Below, in pieces: positions 60,036 to 64,000 of a DNA stretch of 64,000 bases. Position 1 is the stretch's first letter; every line of letters begins with the position of its first letter. The notes under the pieces were generated by a model. It saw only the letters and a program-made list of their open reading frames with translations, was not told where the DNA came from and did no database searches. The DNA comes from Aldrovandia affinis (Eukaryota; Chordata; Actinopteri; Notacanthiformes; Halosauridae): contig JAINUG010000015.1 of the NCBI GenBank assembly GCA_029706075.1, forward strand, positions 5,044,154-5,108,153. Reading direction: 5' to 3'. The translations under genes were made by a program, and so were the position numbers.

Positions 60036-61780
60036 TGTAATCACATCTGCTTAGTGCGTATGTTGGCTGGAGCTGTTCACTTCTGTTGTGTGTGTGTGTG
60101 CGTGTGTGCCTGTGCGTGTGTCCGTGCGTGCCTGTGTGTGTAGACTTTCTTTATTAAATGCACTGTTTTCACCCTTGCTTATCCTTACTGTTTTCGTGCA
60201 TATGCTGGCTGGAGCTTTACAACTTGAAGGAGGATCGTGTAATGTGCAGTGAGGTAAAGGTGTAAAGTTGTTTCCACTTGTGTCACCATGTGTGATATAT
60301 AGGAAGCAAGTATACAGTCAAGTTTGTTTCACTTGAACTGGATGTCTGTATCCATGAGGTTGTGCCGTGTATTGCTCTGCTCATACAAAGCGTGCCTAAA
60401 TATCGTGATGGCAGGACTACATTTATGCCGTTGAATGACTGATTTCTGAGGCATGGAATTAATTAGCTGATAAAACAACAGACGTTTGATGCTGTCATTC
60501 CATGTTGTCTGCATGATCCATTTGAAATCATATGTTTACAAATATACTTTCCCTGTAAATATAATATTAAACCGTCAGTTATAGAACAAACATATTGCGG
60601 CTATTTATTTTTCTGTGATGGATTCATATATTATATTATTACTGTAGTTGTATCTGTGTTTAGAGGTTTCTAAATCAGTAAATCATTATTATTCTCATAA
60701 ATGCCCCCTATCAGGTGTCCTGGTCATTTGAACTAAAACAGACTTCTTTTTTTTACGGTGGATTGTTAAGACCATTAAAATCCTACTGAGCCATGTGTTT
60801 ACCCCAGTCCACACCCCCCAGTCGGATGGATTCAGCCCCCATTACACCCACTCAATCGCTAAATAAGCAGGGATGAAAATAGCAACCTCGGCGCAAGCTT
60901 TAATTTTTGGCGTTCCAAAATAGCAACATGGCACTAACTGTGTTTGCGCATTATAGTGTTGTTTAGTGCCATCAAAATAGGGCCCTTTGTCTGGACATCT
61001 TGGCTCGTTAGCGGTCACGGAATGGTTTATGCTAAATTTCCCCCAAAATCCTGTGAATAAGTAAACAACGTTAACATTACCCTTTTCACGCCCTTGCTGA
61101 TTTGCCCCCCATTTGTAATCTGTTCCCCAAAGTTAACGCGGCGAGCTGACACGATTAACCCTGCCCATCCCCAAGAATATCATTGAATTATAGCAACATG
61201 TTTATTTAATGAGAGAGCAGATACGAAAATGAGAGCCCAACCGGTCACATGCATTATTGATGAATAGATGAATTAAGCTTATATCTATTCCTTTCTTGTG
61301 ATTTGGTTCCATTAAGGCGGCATTCATTAGGTAAACAAATTAAAGGGGCACTCTTCCCCAAGGTCGTTCATTCATTTATATTTTAATTGATTTGTTCTTA
61401 TATTTTACCGGCATAATCTTGTCGACTTGAACAGTTAGACTGTGCTTCAGGGAAGTTTTGGATTTCTATTACACAGGATCTGGTGTTACATTACTGTGCC
61501 CGAGGACCGTTAATGTTGCATGCTGGAATATTTCAGGCGTTCACTTGCTACAAGGATGGTGGTGGAGGGCTTTCTCATTGCTGTGATTGCTCAGGCCCCG
61601 TCATGCGGACTCTGAGTATCACAGCTGCTAGTCCACAGGTCAAGAAGTCGAGGTCTTTGCTTTTGTGAGATTTCTCAGGCTGTTACATGAGCTCTGAGTG
61701 TCTATCACAATCGCTAGTCGGTCAGTCAGTGGGTCAGTCAGTCCTTAAATAATTTCAGACTGTTATGAATGAGCTTGGAC
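60036..61780 (+). other. snx29: SNX29 intron 4, gene-free
   Basis: A TG-rich stretch is near 60088-60142. The segment 60800-61360 is well balanced and repeat-free, possibly regulatory. GTCA tetramers near 61725-61745. No gene. Confidence 0.45.
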
Positions 61781-61796
61781 AAGTATAGTGTACTGG

Positions 61797-62024
61797 CTGG
61801 CAGTGTAGTGTAATGATTAGGCTGCTGGTTTTGTAACTCAGAGGTTGCTGGTTCAATTCCCAGGTGGGGCACTGCTGTTGTACCCTTGAGCAAGGTACTT
61901 AACCTGAATTGCTTCAGTAAATATCCAGCTGTATAAATGGATTGTATGTAAAGAAATGTAAACTGTGTAAGTCGCTCTGGATAAGAGCGTCTGCTAAATG
62001 CCTAAAAATGTAAAATGTAAATGT
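61797..62024 (+). mobile_element. tRNA-derived SINE with L2 (UnaL2-like) tail
   Basis: The tRNA-like head has an A box (TAGTGTAATGATTAGG) and a B box (GGTTCAATTCC). A body with GTACCCTTGAGCAAGGTACT follows, then the tail GTAAGTCGCTCTGGATAAGA GCGTCTGCTAAATGCC and TGTAA-type repeats. That stem-loop tail is shared with L2-clade LINEs such as eel UnaL2, whose reverse transcriptase recognises it. Likely target duplications are AAGTATAGTGTACTGG (61781-61796) and AAGTATGTCACTGG (62025-62038), with two small differences. Confidence 0.9.
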
Positions 62025-62431
62025 AAGTATGTCACTGGGATCATCAGGCGGGCACTGTCCATCATAGATGTTCCGTTGAAAGGCCCACCATACCTTCAGG
62101 CAGGCTTTATGATTATGATTCTGGTGTCCCTGAACCACTCCATACCCGTTCAAACTCTATAACTCTATAACTTTACATCCCAATTAGGGTCTTTCCTCTT
62201 CCTCCAGACCCATTGGCTTCTCCTTTCTGCAGTGTTTGATGGCAATTTTGTTGTTTGGCGTAAAGTCTGGCCAGCGAACATGGCTGTGATTCCTGATGGT
62301 ACCTGGCTGTATCGAGCCGATCCCGTTTAGATAAACATTGTTTTCACATAAGGATAATTTTTTCATAAAAGAGGGGATGGGGAGAAAAATTGAGTGCTCA
62401 AAGATACAAGGCTTTGAAAGTGCAATTCAGC

Positions 62432-62729
62432 AAGTGGCTCTAAACAAGCTAGACTGCTTAATAACAAAAAATATCAGGAGGAGTGGAGCACCTTTTATAT
62501 TTTGCAAAGAAGCCTTATATTTGTTTGTTCATCCCAGGTGCACCAAAGCTCTCCAAACATGCAAGGAAGCACTCAAACACAATCTATATTAGAACAAATA
62601 GTGCTTTGGTGCACATCTGATGAATCAAAGAAAATAAGGTTTCTATAAAAAGTGCTCCACTCCTGATATATATATATATATTTAAAAATATATTTTTATT
62701 ACAGCAGTCAACTATGTTTAGAGCTACTT
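62432..62729. repeat. Long imperfect inverted repeat (hairpin)
   Basis: Left arm 62432-62549 and right arm 62602-62729 are reverse complements with small gaps. Paired blocks include AAGTGGCTCTAAACA with TGTTTAGAGCTACTT, AGTGGAGCACCTTTTATA with TATAAAAAGTGCTCCACT, and GTGCACCAAAGC with GCTTTGGTGCAC. The loop is 52 bp. It may be a foldback MITE or an RNA hairpin. No coding sequence. Confidence 0.85.
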
Positions 62730-62738
62730 CCCAAAGCA

Positions 62739-63429
62739 CGCTTCTTGCTTTCCTGAGTGGGTTTTTCAATAAAAATGTGTTAAATCCTGCTGTAGAATTG
62801 TGTGCATTTAGAGTGGGCTGGGGATGCAGTTCTATATGAGCCATAATATTGATCTCTCAGGCAAGCAGTACATCCTTTGGGTCAGGTACTGTAAGACTCA
62901 GTACATAAAACTATTTAATGTGTTTCTTTAAGTCAAAAGAAATGAATGGAAAGTCACATAGAATATCATCTTCTAGCTCAAAGTATTATTATTATTATTA
63001 TTATTCTTTTTTACAAATTAATATAAATTACCTTTCATTATTCCTCTCAGCTAAAAAGGTATTATATGCTGGTTAATCTACTGCTGTACCCTGGTGATGA
63101 AGGATTGCTCATTCTGTTTACAGCACTCCGTCGATATCTTTGTTGCTTCAGTAAATCATTACTGTGTTCATCTGGCATAAATAATTATTCTGAGGCACGC
63201 AGGAAGGTTTACAGAGATTTGTCTAAAAAAGATCATCTGTTCCATATTTGTTCATTTTTCCTAAGCTGTTTAAAGCCATGGTTACTTACGTGACGTCAGG
63301 TGATAAATGCGTAAAAGTTGCTAAATACATTATGGCTATAATAGTTCTTGTTACAAAAGTACTAAATTTGTAGTGATTTTTATTTTTTTGCGCATATGTA
63401 CTTCATTATAATTAATATAACATCTACTT

Positions 63430-63461
<32 letters not shown>

Positions 63462-64000
63462 ACTATAAATAACTTGTTATCGTAAGTTGTCTGTACTGTG
63501 TGCATTTCCTTGTTCCTTCATTGCGTCATTTCTAAAATAATCCCAAATATTGTGCCAAACAAAACGAGACCAGCAACATTTACTGTGATATTAAGGCACT
63601 GTAGCTGTTTAAAGTGTCTTTTAAGCTCTGTGTAAAGGCGGGCCACTTCAGAAGCAGAGCCCAGATGTCGACAGCATTTAAGGCGGCCTGACCCACGCTT
63701 CGTGCCCCTGCTCCCCCACCTGCTGAGGCCCTACTCGCAAAAACACTGCACCCCTCGCCCCATCTGCTCAGCGGGATGACCCAGGCGTTCCACGCGTCCC
63801 TGCCGCACCCTCCGGCACTTCTGCAGATTTACCCCTCCAGATCCAGCTGTTGGAAAACAGTTTGCACTGCATGGCCCCATGCCTATTGCCTGGGGCTGCA
63901 GGATCATTTGGTTGACCTTTGGTTGACCTCGAGTATAGCTAGAACGGAAACTATCAAGCAGCCATCGCGGAATAAATATCTGCAGTACTTTCAACTCTGA
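62739..64000 (+). other. snx29: SNX29 intron 4, end of window
   Basis: Gene-free. Contains TTA repeats (62985-63005) and an AT run (63436-63461). The GC-richer final 400 bp hold short frames without similarity; the next SNX29 exon is not seen. Confidence 0.5.

Overview
The window is vertebrate nuclear DNA, almost certainly from a teleost fish. The evidence is one spliced gene with large introns, very long TG/CA and CT/GA microsatellites, and several repeat classes typical of fish: many Tc1-like transposons, hAT MITEs, a PIF/Harbinger element, and tRNA-derived SINEs, one of them with a 3' tail like that of eel UnaL2-type L2 LINEs. The species cannot be fixed from sequence alone. An elopomorph (eel/tarpon group) would fit, but the same tail type occurs in other fishes.

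Only one protein gene can be supported: the central part of SNX29 (sorting nexin 29, also called RUNDC2A), read on the + strand. Four consecutive coding exons are visible at 6965-7028, 7612-7740, 19097-19182 and 47524-47630. All have canonical AG/GT borders, their phases match, and together they encode about 128 residues of the central coiled-coil region (…ELRQAIVAMMNRK… / …LLDGEMEHSA… / …ENEVLKVQLKKYVGAVQMLK… / …EELASSYERKLIE). The N-terminal RUN-domain exons lie upstream of the window, and the following coiled-coil and PX-domain exons lie downstream. More than 99% of the window is therefore intron.

Layout. 1-6964: upstream intron with a cluster of CpG-rich patches (about 1.56-1.69, 2.26-2.95, 4.48-4.77 and 5.57-5.70 kb) that could be internal promoters or enhancers. 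7-9 kb: two SNX29 exons, with a hAT MITE (with a second hAT MITE nested in it) inserted 41 bp past the second exon, counted to its target duplication. 9.97-11.69 kb: two PIF/Harbinger copies arranged as a near-palindrome. 15.2-16.4 kb: a degenerate Tc1-like element. 19.1 kb: third exon. 21.6-22.0 kb: a Tc1 C-terminal relic. 24.4-25.9 kb: two Tc1 derivatives abutting at a shared TA. 27.4-29.15 kb: a local direct duplication. 30.1-30.7 kb: interspersed repeat pieces. 32.5 kb: a long CT tract. 39.0-39.3 kb: a SINE with clear target-site duplications. 45.8-46.4 kb: CA arrays. 47.5 kb: fourth exon. 49.3-50.2 kb: half a Tc1 element. 50.4-52.1 kb: a GGCC-rich, possibly unclassified DNA element. 55.35 and 56.9 kb: large TG and GA arrays. 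59.8 kb: a 186-bp Tc1 MITE. 61.8 kb: an L2-tailed SINE. 62.4-62.7 kb: a long imperfect inverted repeat.

I found no CRISPR array, operon, functional RNA gene or new multi-gene system. Most long open frames are artefacts of dinucleotide repeats or chance. The most interesting material is transposon architecture (Harbinger palindrome, tandem Tc1 pair, nested hATs, GGCC-rich element, long hairpin) and possible internal regulation of SNX29.
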